Source: Hymenolepis diminuta
Lineage: Eukaryota > Platyhelminthes > Cestoda > Cyclophyllidea > Hymenolepididae
NCBI GenBank assembly: GCA_900708905.1
Contig: CAADRB010000021.1
Coordinates: 1,409,791 to 1,473,790 of the forward strand
Direction: 5' to 3'
Length of the DNA: 64,000 nt
The translations under genes and the position numbers were made by a program. Within the stretch, counting starts at the first letter, position 1, and every line of letters begins with the position of its first letter. Below, piece by piece: positions 14,201 through 25,570 of this stretch. A model generated the notes under the pieces. That model was not told where the DNA came from, ran no database searches, and saw nothing but the letters and a program-made list of their open reading frames with translations.

Positions 14201-14510
14201 TTCTTATATCCAATGCCTATAAACACAGTTATTCAATTTATCCTGTTTAACATGGTAGTTATATGTAAAAATTAAAATAAATTTATTTTTACTTCAAAAA
14301 TACTTTCAAACTTATCACAGAAATACGCTTCGGTTTTAAGATTGATCTTGTTTTGAATAGATAGATATTTCCAAGTGGTTAAAACTGAGAGATTATTTTA
14401 CTTTTATAAAAAATATATAAAATTAAATTTTGAACCGCAACAAACGACCAGAGAGCCTATTTAGGAAAGAATACCACAACGGTCATTTTGGGTAAAGGGG
14501 CAGCATAATG
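11241..14510. other. Gene-free stretch
   Basis: No gene recognised. Small frames at 11705-11905 (+), 12684-12884 (-) and 13871-14086 (-) lack known motifs. Within the last one, the minus strand has a donor-like TTATTAGTAAGTAAAT near 13975-13990, so an unrecognised exon cannot be excluded, but no partner exon was found. Confidence 0.45.
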
Positions 14511-14588
14511 GAGCCTCCCTGGTGAGAAACTCGCATTTTGCAGCCACCCTTTTATTAATCGGTGCGGTTGGCCATTCAGCTCACTGGA
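14511..14588 (-). mobile_element. tRNA-derived SINE, tail fragment
   Basis: The minus strand reads CCAGTGAGCTGAATGGCCAA, then CCGCAC, then AGTTTCTCACCAGGGAGGC. This is the 3' part of the SINE seen more completely at 24443-24596, 31308-31452 and 61412-61566. The tRNA-like head is absent. Confidence 0.6.
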
Positions 14589-14599
14589 AGTACGCTAAT

Positions 14600-16525
14600 A
14601 GGCATAAAAAACTTAACTTCTAAATTCATGGAAAAACAAATTAATTGCTGCGCAATCGGCTTATGATGCATAAAAAACGGAATAATTAAAAACAATTTTA
14701 TTGACTTTGAAATAAATTATGGCCGGAAATATTTAATTGACTGGGAGAAAATTTGATTTATTTTCAAGATTGCAAATGCCATATTTTATTTTGTGAATTT
14801 TGCAAGTTCTCAGGAGCAGCAGTATCCTTATCTCGAATTTCAAATTATGAAAAGTGTTTGTTTGAAAGGAAGTGCTTAAAAATACAAAGGCGACAAAATA
14901 AAATGCAAAAAATATTGCATTTCTAAGTAATTTAATGTTAGCTGAATTTTGATAACTCTTTTTCAAAATGATTAAGTTGCATTTTCACTTAATCAATATA
15001 TTAATTGTTAAAATAAAAACATTATTATGATATGTTCATTCACAAGCACGTATCGAATTTTCAATGCAAAGTGATAGTTGGAGCCAACCACTTGGAAGAA
15101 TATCAACGAATACTTCTTGCAATTCAAATTATTCTCCATGGAAAACATAATTTCTGTGTCACATTAACTGTAAAATTTGCATTACTTTTAGAAACGTGAT
15201 AATAATGAGAAAATAGGTCCATTTTGTGTTTTAATGCCTTATTAAAAGAGGAGCGCCTATGAATTTACTAAAATTATCATAAACCGTCATTAAATGTGTA
15301 ATTTGACTTTGTATATTCAAATAAAATTTATTTTACTTGGATTTAATTAGAAATATCTTTCACTGATTTGTAATCAAGCTAAAAATTAAATCCGATAGGC
15401 TCTGTCTGATAATACATTCTACAGCGAATTTCTCGTATCCAAAATGTCATTTTCTTTGTAATTACACAATTAAAATGTTAACAAGTGGAAGTATTGAATT
15501 AAATTTTTGCTTCGAGTTAGTGACGAATTTGATTGAAATGCGTACAGAGCATTGAAGCAGTTTAAAAAAAAAGAAGAAGAGCAAAATTATCCCAACAATA
15601 AATGTTTGTATGAAAAGATAGATATTTGTTGATGCTAGTTTCAAAAATTAAAATAAATAACTCTTAAAAAATAGAATTAAATAAAATTAACTGACATACA
15701 TACTTTTAGCAAGGAAAAATAAACCGAATATTTCATATGAAACATATTCATAATGAAATGTACAAGATATATTTTAAAGTAAACACCCAAAAGATCTACC
15801 GCAGTTGGTGTTTATTAACTGCAAATAGTTCATGAAATATCTGATATAAATTTAAAATTATTATTCATGGCAAATCCAACAATTCTACAGCTTTAAATTA
15901 CAAGCAGTATTCTGACAAAACCGTCAGTAGAAGCCGTTCAGGAAATGTTCGGAGAATTAATAAATCATCATATCTGGCACTGAAACTGCCTATTTGTTTG
16001 TCGATTTATTTTTCCTACGTTACTATGTGTATTCAAGTATTTTTTTTAATTGGTTAGCCCAATTTCGCAAGATTTCATATCCACAGAATGGCCACCAGTG
16101 GCCATCCACAGGGTAAAAGGGTGGGCAATGTGACAAGTCATGTGAAATTTTTCTGATATTCAGTTTCCAGTCCCTTCCCAATTCAAGCACAATTCACGAA
16201 CGGGCAACGACACCGAGCATCAAAGTAAACAACTTCAGTCCTAAACAACGTTATAGCAGTTGAGATTAAATTCGATCTTTCCATTGTTACAGAATTGTTG
16301 AAAATAGGATTCCTCATGCTATTAGATGTCATTCTATATTACTTTTGGCCAATGACGAAAAATTCTAGCCAAATACTTCATCACCAACTTATGAAATTGC
16401 TAATAGCGGAAAATTTAACATTACATAAAATAAGAAATTAAAGAATTAAAACGATTTTAATCCAATTAAATTATTATTCAAAATCGTGAAATTAATTTAA
16501 AAAAACTAATTTTTTTATTTTCCTT
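14600..16525. other. Gene-free, very AT-rich stretch downstream of the kinase
   Basis: No exon recognised; frames at 14733-14966 and 15462-15644 (both minus) are low-complexity. The last bases hold the kinase's 3' flank. Confidence 0.5.
16514..16519 (-). terminator. AATAAA polyadenylation signal of the kinase gene
   Basis: The minus strand reads AATAAA only about seven bases beyond the kinase stop codon. Such a short 3' UTR would be unusual, so a later signal may be used instead. Confidence 0.4.
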
Positions 16526-17695
16526 TCAATTTTGATTTTCACTCTCTGATTGAATTGAAGGGCCTTCTTGATTATGCAAATCCAAGGAAGTGGATGAACT
16601 GTGTTCGTATTCGAAATTTTCGAACATTTGATTCAATTTATCTCTAGTATATCCGAAACTATCTAAGGCCGTCTGACTAATCGCAGCTAGATCTTTGTGA
16701 ATCTCAACTTGATCTTCAGGTATTTCAGCAGCTAAAGCTAGAGCCAGGACATTTGGGTCAGAAGGATCGACATTTATTTTGGGTTTAAACTCCAATTGTG
16801 TTGGCTGATATGGTGGAGGTAAACGAAGCATTTCAACATCTTCCCAATTCAAATTTTTAAAAAATTCAAATTTCTTGAGAGCATTTGCATTCGATCGTAA
16901 TGCATAATCATAAGTTAAACAAGCATCTAGAAATATTCTAAGTGCTAATGATAGTTCATCACGATTTGAAATACTGTATTCACCCATCTGTGCCATTTCT
17001 ATTCTTCTCTGTTTACTGTTGGAGATCGGTCGAACTGATCCCGTAATTAGTTCAGCAGTCATTATTCCCAGACTCCATACATCAGCTTGAGTGGTTATTG
17101 TCTTTTTCGTAGCCACCTCTGGGGCCATAAATCGAGCAGTGCCTGCAAAATTTTTACCTGAAATCATTCCTTTATCAGTATTTAAGTGCATATTAAAGGC
17201 GCGATCAAAATCTGAGAGCACAATGTGTCCACTGTTACGAAGTATTACATTTTCTGGTTTCAAATCTAAATGAACAATGTACAGTGAATGCAGTTTCACC
17301 AAAGCGCACAGTATTTCAGCAATGTAGAATCGGGCAGTCTCTTCACTTAATAATCCAAAATTCAGTTTCACATCTTGCAAACTCCTCCCACTCAAGAGTT
17401 CTGTTACTATGACTGGATTTCCATGGACTAAGAAACTATGATAAAATTTGGGCAAAAATGGAGAATCAACATTCTTACGAAGACTTTGCAGAATCTCCTT
17501 CTCTCTTAGTGCGCAGAAAGGTGCATATCGAGAACAGAAAAATATTCTCTTGAAGGCGTAACTTTTTTCATCACTTTCTTTCCCAATTTTCTTCGCCTCG
17601 AAGACCAGAGAAAACATGCCTTTATTAATCAATCGTGTTATGTTGTACATTGCTGCTGACAGGGAGTGATTGGTGATAAATAAAATGAAACTCAA
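16526..17695 (-). CDS. Divergent Ser/Thr protein kinase, single exon
   Basis: Predicted 389-residue protein kinase with one uninterrupted domain. Visible: a degenerate glycine loop (LINKGMFSLVFEAKK, about residues 22-36); the ATP lysine in YAFKRI; catalytic loop HLDLKPEN, where HRD has become HLD but Asp, Lys and Asn are kept; SDFD in place of DFG, keeping the metal-binding Asp; GTARFMAPE; DVWSLGIMTAELITG. After the domain come about 100 residues with an acidic, Ser-rich end and no known motif. Loss of the HRD arginine argues against classical activation-loop control, but the core residues for activity are present. Two starts are possible: the first Met, or Met16 (MYNITR), which follows an acceptor-like CCCTGTCAG near 17655. 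If the latter is an exon boundary, the protein begins at Met16 or has an upstream exon I did not find. The group (AGC-like or CAMK-like) is unsettled. The missing introns may reflect a retrocopy or very compact gene. A decayed relative lies at 23552-23700. Confidence 0.85.
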   Translation of the reverse strand: MSFILFITNHSLSAAMYNITRLINKGMFSLVFEAKKIGKESDEKSYAFKRIFFCSRYAPFCALREKEILQSLRKNVDSPFLPKFYHSFLVHGNPVIVTELLSGRSLQDVKLNFGLLSEETARFYIAEILCALVKLHSLYIVHLDLKPENVILRNSGHIVLSDFDRAFNMHLNTDKGMISGKNFAGTARFMAPEVATKKTITTQADVWSLGIMTAELITGSVRPISNSKQRRIEMAQMGEYSISNRDELSLALRIFLDACLTYDYALRSNANALKKFEFFKNLNWEDVEMLRLPPPYQPTQLEFKPKINVDPSDPNVLALALAAEIPEDQVEIHKDLAAISQTALDSFGYTRDKLNQMFENFEYEHSSSTSLDLHNQEGPSIQSESENQN

Positions 17696-19180
17696 AAATC
17701 CAGTGTAACTTCGAACGATAATTAAATAGTGTTAACAAATAATTTTGTAATCATCTGAATAGTATGATAAGTAGTACTTAAAATAACTTTTAACATTTTA
17801 TTTAAACAAAATTGTAGGAATAAATTATCAGAAAAGTCAATAAGAGCGGATCGATTAAAACAAAAGTCCATGACTATTATATCAATAATATTGATCTGGT
17901 TTTCATAAATCTACCAAAAAGTAAATTTTTATTTAATATAGCTGCATAATTTATACATGCACCTCATTCAGATTCAATATAAGCTCAAAATAAACATGTT
18001 AATGCTTAATTCCTGCTTTAAGAAATGTTAATTTGTTGATAAATGCGAGGGGCATGCTTCAGAATCGGAGAAGAATTTTTTATCTTTCGAAAAAAATCGG
18101 TTGATCTTGAACCCAAAATAGCCTAATTATGATTTTCACTTTGTAAGAATGAAAACGAAGAATGGTTAGCGAATGACAGTGGCTGCCACTTTATGGTCAA
18201 ACAAATAAGAAGGGTCAATCTACTTGCGAAATATGTTTTAAATGAACGAACCGGGGAGAAGTACAGTTAAAGGAGGGATATTTAAAGAACCTACTTTTGG
18301 AAACTGGAGGGGCGACACACCTGAATGGTATGAATTTGTGCGTCGATTTGAATGCTGGCCTTGGGAGATAAATTAAATCATTTCTTTAACTTTAGCGCTA
18401 CGTGAATTACATCTATTAACAGAAAAATCTTTTTTCTCTAATATTTTAATTAAAAAATGGGTAACCGTTTGTAAAATTTTTTTAACCATATTAACGGAAG
18501 TAATTGCCCTTTATGAAGCAAAGTAGCTTAAATTACTCAGTTTTTTCCTTCTCTGACGAATTTTACAGTTCATATTATAGTCTATATATTGATAAACATT
18601 TATCGTAATGATAACAAATTTGATTGCGTATTTTTTGTTCAACATCAGAGATAACTATATTTCTATTGTTTTCTTATTTTACTTCTATTGAAACGGAATT
18701 TTGGTGTATAAAATTGGGTCTTGATATAAGAGTGCTAGATAACAAGGAAAAATTTGTATCCAGGTAAAAATATTAACAATTAACAGCTAATGGTCTATTA
18801 AACTTACATATTTGTTTAAATATGCTAAATTGCAGTGTCGTTATCTTGCATGATTTTGGAGTCAAGTCGACCATTATGATAAATCTGCGTTATTATAAAG
18901 TTCTGGGATCTGTCACCATTTTGTGGAGACGATAGGAACGATTACAGTCGCGAGCACACATTATTTATCATTTATGACGATTTCTACAATTTCGAAAGCA
19001 AAACTCCCTCGGTTTCTCAATAGACAGTGGATTGCTCAGCTCTTTAAAAAATATTTGACGGCTTATCTAAGGAAATAAAGATTCTTTCAACAAAAATTGT
19101 GGCTAAAATGTCTTCTGATGTTTTTAACACATCCATAATCACTGTTTCTCTATATTCTTATAAAATTTTTATCCAATCGC
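17696..19180. other. Gene-free stretch upstream of the kinase
   Basis: AT-rich with no exon or RNA gene recognised. It should contain the kinase promoter, but no TATA or initiator element stands out. Confidence 0.5.
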
Positions 19181-20310
19181 CGGTTGTACCTGTTTCTCAA
19201 ATTGCTGTTCATTGCAACTCTTGTTGAGACAGCCAATGATGACATGAATTTGCACCAATTAGTCAGAAATAATATACCAATAATGAATTTCATGCGCTCT
19301 ATGGAATCTTCCATGCCTGAAATCGTTCCATCACGACTTGTTTTCAAACCTACTGAGATGAAGCAACAATAGGTCCTGGTATCCTGTCTGCTTGACCATC
19401 AGATAATTCAAATATGTCGCCTTATGGAACAGGAGGAAGATTATTGTAATTTTCCCTCCCCCCTCCCCAGAACTCCTAAACCGTCTCCAGAACCCCAACA
19501 TGATCAAGTCACCAGAATGTCTTCGTCAGTGCAATCATATTCAAGCAAAATCAAAACTCTTTTGATGTCCTAGACACTAGCGGATGATAAATACAAGTGA
19601 TCCGAGGAAATCGATTTTGCTAAACTTGTTTCTCTCACAAATGGAATAATGTCAAAAGCGAATGCACAAAATGCAGACAAGGCTGCATTTCCTCATCATC
19701 AGGATATCTTGCGCTCCCAAATTGACGTTCTTTGGTTTCACAATGATCTTGTTCTTCTTCAGCCATTTAAGGAATCCGCTATCTAATCCTGGTTAGTTCG
19801 ACTTCAAAGTGGCCTAAGGTTATACTTATTAGGTCTGTCACAACTCGTATCTTCACCAACAGCCTCATGGCAAACCAAAACTTATTTTGTCCGAAAGTGT
19901 CACCCACTTAACTTGATTTGAATGCTTTTGTCATAGTCTAAGTATCCTGCTTTACGCTCTCTACCTAATCTCAGTGGTCTGGAAGCTCAGATTGTTGGCT
20001 ATGAAAAAAGAAAACTTTTCATTTCACAAGGGAATGGAAAGATGAAGCAATTATTAATTCTTTACAGTTCAGGTGTCTAACGACGTCACGAAAATCTCCG
20101 TTCTAGGAAAGTAGCTTTAACTTCTAAGTCAAAAATGAATCCAACGGAGAATTGCCTAGACACATGTGACCTCCCTCTCAAAACTTCGAAGCCACAGCGC
20201 AATCATCGGCCTGACTATTATTCTGGACGCTGCGGAAGACCTCCAAAAAGATTTAAGGATGATCCAACGCTCAAACCCATGGATAAAAAACCCTCACAGA
20301 TCGGTGCTAA
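19181..20310 (+). pseudogene. Possible decayed coding sequence, unidentified
   Basis: This block is richer in G and C than its surroundings. It carries protein-like text in all three plus frames, broken by stops and frame changes: a 62-codon frame at 19184-19372, then pieces through about 20300. One piece near 19795-19890 (SKWPKVILIRSV..) vaguely recalls an ORF1-type protein of non-LTR retrotransposons, but this is too weak to name. It could also be a processed pseudogene. Tentative. Confidence 0.25.
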
Positions 20311-21320
20311 ATAAAATTTAATAATTTTAATCCGGGGAAAGTAAATTTACAATTTGCGATTAATTATTTATAAACTTTACATATTTGTTAAAATATGCTA
20401 AATTTTAGGATCGTTACCTTGAACATTTTGAGAATTCTGGTTTTGTAGGCCATTCTGGGAGGCTAATAAGGTTTTAACAAATTGATAATTAATTTTTCCA
20501 TCATAATTATTAATACAACTTCAGTTATTTATGAGATTCGTAGGTTAAATTTCATAATTTCAATTTTTTTAGAAGTGTAAAATAAAGCATTTCACACCTT
20601 TATTTGAGGAGCATTTTTTATTGAAATGTAATAAACACTGAGGACGTATTCCCTGCGTCGTTGATGCTTTTAAGCACTTAATGCACAAAATTGGAGCAAA
20701 CAATTTTCAAGTTACCCTTTAAAATTATAATTCATAACCAAATAAAACCGTCAGATAAAATTAAAAATTTGTGTTTCATTTTATTTTTCCACTGAAATAA
20801 ATTTGAGCTTGTCTCGTTTATGTTTTATAAATGAACCAGTTTTACTTACCTCTTGACTACAAAGAAATATTATCTCTTAAGCTAATTATTTTTTAATCAT
20901 TTTATTTAAATATGAATAAAACTACACTTGATTTCATGAAAATGCACAAAAAGTTAATATTTTTCGAATTTTATTCTCCAAATGCAAACTATTTTTACAT
21001 TTTTATTATTTAAAAACTCTCCAACATATGAAACGGAAAAATCTTTCAGGGTTAATTGAGAATAATGACAGTAGAAGTAAGGATCGGGGAACCAGGAGAA
21101 TCCCTCTTCATGTAATTAAGTAGATGTGCACACATTTTAACATTAGGATTCCCTCGTATGATTACATCAAAGCTTAAAAGCTTTGCAAAAGTTGTTGCAT
21201 TTTGGTTAAAACATAACTTTATCCTTTATTATTCTAAATATTATTTATCCACTGAAAAATAAATAAAATTATATTTTTTTAAAATTTTTGGAGGCGCCTG
21301 AAATCGATTAACAAAAAGTT
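20311..21320. other. Gene-free stretch
   Basis: AT-rich sequence with no recognised gene, RNA or repeat. Confidence 0.5.
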
Positions 21321-21324
21321 CAAT

Positions 21325-21510
21325 AAGTGATAAAGTAGAGGAGATGAAAAGATGCTGGCAGAAACGTCAAGGTATCAAAGATTTAATTTACTACTTCTGG
21401 TTGTGCTGTATTTAATGAGTGGATTGCTCAAGTTAAAAAATTCGGATTCTATGAATTGTTAGTGCATTGCAGTAAATCCTTGTCTACGATGATCGTGGTT
21501 ATTAAGTTGG
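21325..21510 (+). repeat. Dispersed repeat family D, copy 3, left part
   Basis: Matches the left half of 7655-7965: GTCAAGGTATCAAAG (identical in the copy near 57970), GGTTGTGCTGTATTTAAT, GCATTGCAGTAAATCCTTGTCTACGATGA. It breaks off at about 21510, and the expected right end reappears at 22028-22075 beyond a family C element. Confidence 0.6.
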
Positions 21511-21960
21511 AGTTAGGGTAACAGCTAACGACTGGCACCTAACACCTGTCACAGAGTGGAACCCCAAGAGTTGACTAAGCTGGAATATATTGAATAAACT
21601 ACGGTGGGGAATTAAGCAAGTAAAAGGGACATGAGAAACAGAGAAGATGAGAGGGAAGCGTAGGAGCCGGTGAAAGATAAGCGTGAGTCTACCCGTCCGT
21701 GTGTGTGCAATACAAAGACATTTTGTATGAGTCACTTGGACAAGGACGCGTGTGAGAACATGAGAGTAGTTTACTTTAAATTAAACGAGACCGTCATTGT
21801 GAAAAGAAGAATAGATAGACACGTTTGCACATGCCAGATGGGGGTTTTGCGTCATAGGTACATCAAAACGTCACTGTGGCTAATGGACAAAAAATCGAAG
21901 TATTTTTATAGAGACCGCGAATAAAGAGTAGTCCTGAATAGTCATCCTTCAATCGACCTA
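21511..21960 (+). repeat. Dispersed repeat family C, copy 1 (nested in family D)
   Basis: Aligns by eye over about 450 bases with 29655-30120. The best core, at about 21631-21690, contains AGAGAAGATGAGAGGGAAGC and AAAGATAAGCGTGAGT, followed by TTTTGTATGAGTCA and a GCGTGTGAG.ACATG block. The frames at 21502-21735 (-) and 21670-21924 (+) sit inside it. It has no recognisable protein, terminal repeat or poly(A), so it is a non-autonomous element of unknown class. It appears inserted into the family D copy around it. Confidence 0.65.
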
Positions 21961-22027
21961 TTTTTTAATCAAGTGTTCGACTTACCACTTCGATTCATCT
22001 TTTCTCCCAATAGTTGAGGAAATGCAA

Positions 22028-22078
22028 AATTCAACAGCTTGCAATTTTAACAGAGCAGATATGGGATAGCTACAAATT
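22028..22078 (+). repeat. Dispersed repeat family D, copy 3, right end
   Basis: CAACAGCTTGCAATTTTAAC then AGAGCAGATATGGGATAGCT corresponds to the right end of copy 1 near 7924-7962. It completes the copy that starts at 21325. Confidence 0.5.
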
Positions 22079-22079
22079 T

Positions 22080-23550
22080 TAAGTTACCAACATTCTCATA
22101 GCAAAAGCAACACAATTTACATTTCTTAATCCTTGAAAAACATCCTAACATGGGCAATACTAAAAAACTCAGTGAGCTGAAAAATAGATCAAATGAATCT
22201 GCTTTAAAGTCAGGGTACCGAAATAGTCTCGCTTAATTTAATTTGATATAATAATATAAAAGTTTTCATCAATAGAATAGTTTAGGCTTTCATGCTCTAA
22301 TATTCCAACCTCTCAATTTTAAGATTTCCTCCTAGATTGCTACGTCAATCGGTGATCACAAGGTACGAAACTTATAGACCAGTTGATTAATTAATAGTAT
22401 TTCAAAATTTTTTCCCCAACTACCAGCAACATGACACCTGCTCAAGTGACTTTCACTTTCACAGGAGATAAATTAACTTAAACTCTGGTAGGGTCATCTT
22501 TAGAGAAGTTATTAAATTTTTTTTACTGGTTTGACAAGCTTATCCACGAAAGCACCTGTTCTACATTTTTAATATTGCACTTTTTCGTCGTTGGCAATAA
22601 TGATTGGCTGTTGATAACGATAATGAAAACTTTGATTTGCAATAAAGCTTCTTCTTATAAATCATCTTGCCAAATAACAATGATTTGCTTAATCGGTAAA
22701 AGCTCTTGCATTTCATTCTCCCCATCATTTACCAACCTCAACCGAGATCAGTCTTTGTTAATATTTCTTCATTCCACCAGCTACTCTTGTATCATTTAGC
22801 TTTGGGTACATTAGAGCTGCAAATTTAGCTGCAAAATGGTTAAGATTTAGTTGTGAGTAGCATTTCCATTCGCAGGTGAAAGTGCTAATCATGTACCGCG
22901 GCGTCACTTTTTAGTTCCTTTAAAATTTTCCATTACACACAAATGATTCAAAATTACAAATCAGCACTTTGAGTGGAGAGAAGCTTTAAATTTTGCTAAA
23001 ATATACAAAATAAATTTTATTAGATTCCCAAATGACCACTTTAAAATGACCATATTAATTGAGAACTTAATGAAAAAATACAGTTCTCTAATTTCATGGC
23101 TTGATAAATTACAAATCCAGAAATAACTTCACACCCTATAAAAATAAGCTGCAAATCCTAGCGAGTTTATTTCAACAAATAATTTATTTAATTAAAATGT
23201 TGGCATAATATTCATATTTCGTTTAAAATAACATTTATAAATCAGTAATTTTAGCTGTAGAATAAATGAAATAGTAACTTGACTTATATTCAGCCTCTAT
23301 TGCAAAAGTTATCAGTCAGGTTTGCCAGTCAATTTCAAGCCACAGTGACCAAGTCAGTCCCTACCGGCCAATTATATCTCTAACGTCAAATCTCCCTATT
23401 GTCTTCACCTTATTAATCTACCATCACTTAAATTCCGCACTGAAATTTAACTTTGGAAAAGAAAATGGCAGTTTCTTTATTGAGGCAAACAATTTAGCAA
23501 AATTCGAAATTTCGAATTTACAAATCTGAGAGCTGTCCCCCCCCCCTCTA
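22080..23550. other. Gene-free stretch
   Basis: AT-rich; the frame at 22575-22799 has no known motif. A run of ten C lies at 23537-23546, just beside the kinase pseudogene. Confidence 0.5.
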
Positions 23551-23551
23551 T

Positions 23552-23800
23552 TTAGTCATTACAACTGCGAAACATTGCAGAACCCGTGGCTATTTTTGCC
23601 GTCAATATTCCAAGACTCCAAATATTAGATTTGGTGAACTTCATTTTCTTTATAGCAACTTCTGAAGCCATGAAGTGCCCAATTCCTCCAAAGCATCCTT
23701 AAGAGCCAGACTAACTTGGTCTCAGAAATCTCTCATAGAACTAATCATATTCATGAGGCTATCAGATCATAAATGACCAAGAGTTAAATAGGGCTGCGTT
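23552..23800 (-). pseudogene. Decayed protein-kinase copy related to the gene at 16526-17695
   Basis: Read on the minus strand from about 23700 to 23552, one frame gives FMASEVAIKKMKFTKSNIW then SLGILTAKIATGS and a stop. This parallels FMAPEVATKK..QADVWSLGIMTAELITGS in the intact kinase, which is the APE-to-subdomain IX region in the right order and spacing. APE has become ASE and the DVW aspartate is lost. Upstream on the same strand (23700-23800), a weak DFD-region match is interrupted by several stops. No other kinase subdomain is recognisable. Most simply this is a truncated duplicate of the neighbouring kinase. Confidence 0.65.
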
Positions 23801-23814
23801 TATATCATAAACTC

Positions 23815-23965
23815 GGGAGTAAAGGCTAGAGGTAATGAGGAAAAAGTAGAAAGAGAAAATGGAGGAAAGCGGAAAACGTCAGTACTGATCGAGGACAATT
23901 CGAGCTGTGGGAAACAAGCGAAATGAGATACAATAGGGTTGGTGATAGATTTTATGCCCCAAGTT
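23815..23965 (+). repeat. Dispersed repeat family F, copy 2
   Basis: Counterpart of the minus-strand copy at 3075-3255: the purine-rich block is followed by AGTACTGATCGAGGACAATT and a GGGAAACAAGCGAAATGAG-like part. Class unknown. Confidence 0.55.
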
Positions 23966-24442
23966 CGGTATCGATTAACTGATATTAAAAGTAGAATAAA
24001 AATTACTTATCTATAAGTCAATATGCACAGATATCACAATGACCTTGCCAAAGGAGTTGACAATAATATTAATATTTTACGAATTAAGTTGTTTGGAATG
24101 GGATGCTAATAATCGATTCATCTAGCACTTGTAAATTAAAGGTCGTAAATTCAAAGGTGTACTTTTCATTTTAGAGACCTCTAAATCAAGCCATGCATAA
24201 TGAATACCTCTTAAAAGATGTATAAATTTGTACCTGCGAAGTTGTTTTCTGAGGTGCAAAAAAAACCAAATTTTCAAAGCTCTTGCAAAGATAACTGACT
24301 TTTATAGCACCACTAATCACTTAATCATTCTTTTACTTGTGCCGAAAATATTCCATTCTGACTTCCTGACAGCAATAGTTAAAAATGTCCCTAGCCCACT
24401 AGCAGAATTGTTCACTGCATTTGGCTTGGGTAGAGAAAAGAG

Positions 24443-24596
24443 ATCCTAGAGCCGATCTTGCTAGAAACTGATATTTTACCATCCTTCCTGTTGACCAGAA
24501 TTGGTCACACACACCACTGGATGTGCACTGATAGGCATTAATCTCGTGGCCTCGGAATCGGCAGACGTCTACATAGATCACTGCTCCACCGACGCA
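24443..24596 (-). mobile_element. tRNA-derived SINE copy
   Basis: Read on the minus strand: a tRNA-like head (GGTGGAGCAGTGATC as A box, GGCCACGAGATTAATGCC in the B-box position), then CAGTGCACATCCAGTGGTGT, then CAATTCTGGTCAACAGGAAG, then CAGTTTCTAGCAAG. The same order recurs at 61412-61566 and 58040-58200. Family knowledge: an internal pol III promoter made of A and B boxes marks tRNA-derived SINEs. The frame at 24399-24608 is this element read as protein. Confidence 0.75.
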
Positions 24597-24849
24597 AAAT
24601 AGCTCCAAAAAATTTATTTTGAAAATACTAGCTCATCTACAATTACAAAATAATGAACATTGGATTATTAAAGTATAATATCATTTATTCATTGGACCTT
24701 ATAAAATAAATTCGAATTTGATTTGCAGGACAATTTGAAACACTAGAATTCATTGAGCATATAAACTCACTATTCTCATCAATTATTAGGAGAAAACGGA
24801 CATTTTAGGATGCCTAATCGAACATTTTTGGTGCGCTTAAAAGAAACCC

Positions 24850-24960
24850 ACAAGCTTCGTCTTCCGAGCACTGGATCATCGATTGGTGGACTTCCTGTAA
24901 GACCACTTGCGGAGAGGCCGTCGATGCAGTTATTGGCTGCCCCGGAAGACAAATGTATTT
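24850..24960. repeat. Dispersed repeat family E, copy 2
   Basis: Contains CTTCGTCTTCCGAGCACTGG then ATCATCGATTGG and ACTTCC, in the order seen near 2475-2530. Relatively GC-rich against the flanks. Class unknown. Confidence 0.35.
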
Positions 24961-25369
24961 ATTTTGTAAAATAAAAACTGTCATCTGAGCTATAGGTCAT
25001 CTTTCCTCCGCTTTCCTGAGTTTGAGTAGCTGTAGCCTTGATCAAGGGCAACTGAGAAAGTTGTTTACTTTTGTGCAGAGGTTTCTGATTAGCATTAACT
25101 GGAAGGTTATTTGATGTTGCGAATATTGGACTGAGTATAATTTTTGTCGTAAAAATGCTACAATCAGTAACTAAGAGAAATAGCTCTTTATTTATTGCAC
25201 TATTAACACTCATAACCTTGATTGAATTGATGTAAGACAGGAGCTCAAAATCGTGATACATTAACGGAGTTTGAAATAGAGAAATCGGCTAATAAAGTAC
25301 ACAGAGCAGTGCTAATCCCAAGGGAAGTTGCCTTTACCATTTAACTAATTCCCTTTAAGTCTGATGATC

Positions 25370-25570
25370 ATAGAGACTAACGGGGTACAACAGCCTTTCC
25401 TAAAATCAGAAGAACGATAATTATGATGGACTTGAGGTTATTTGATTGCTCTCAATTAAAGGACTGAGTAGCAAGGGAAGAAGGGATAATTGGAGGAGAA
25501 AAGCCAGATTGCAAGTCCCAACTACGTACGAGACAGAGAAATTAGGAAAGAGAGTGAAATAGAAAGCGTA
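25370..25570 (+). repeat. Dispersed repeat family G, copy 2
   Basis: Parallels 4370-4520: GGTACAACAGCCTTTCC, then GATAATTATGATGGACTTG, then a purine-rich segment with GGAGGAGAAAAGCCAG and TTGCAAG. Orientation is the same. The frame at 24959-25261 (minus, 100 codons) just upstream has no known motif and is not called. Confidence 0.45.
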
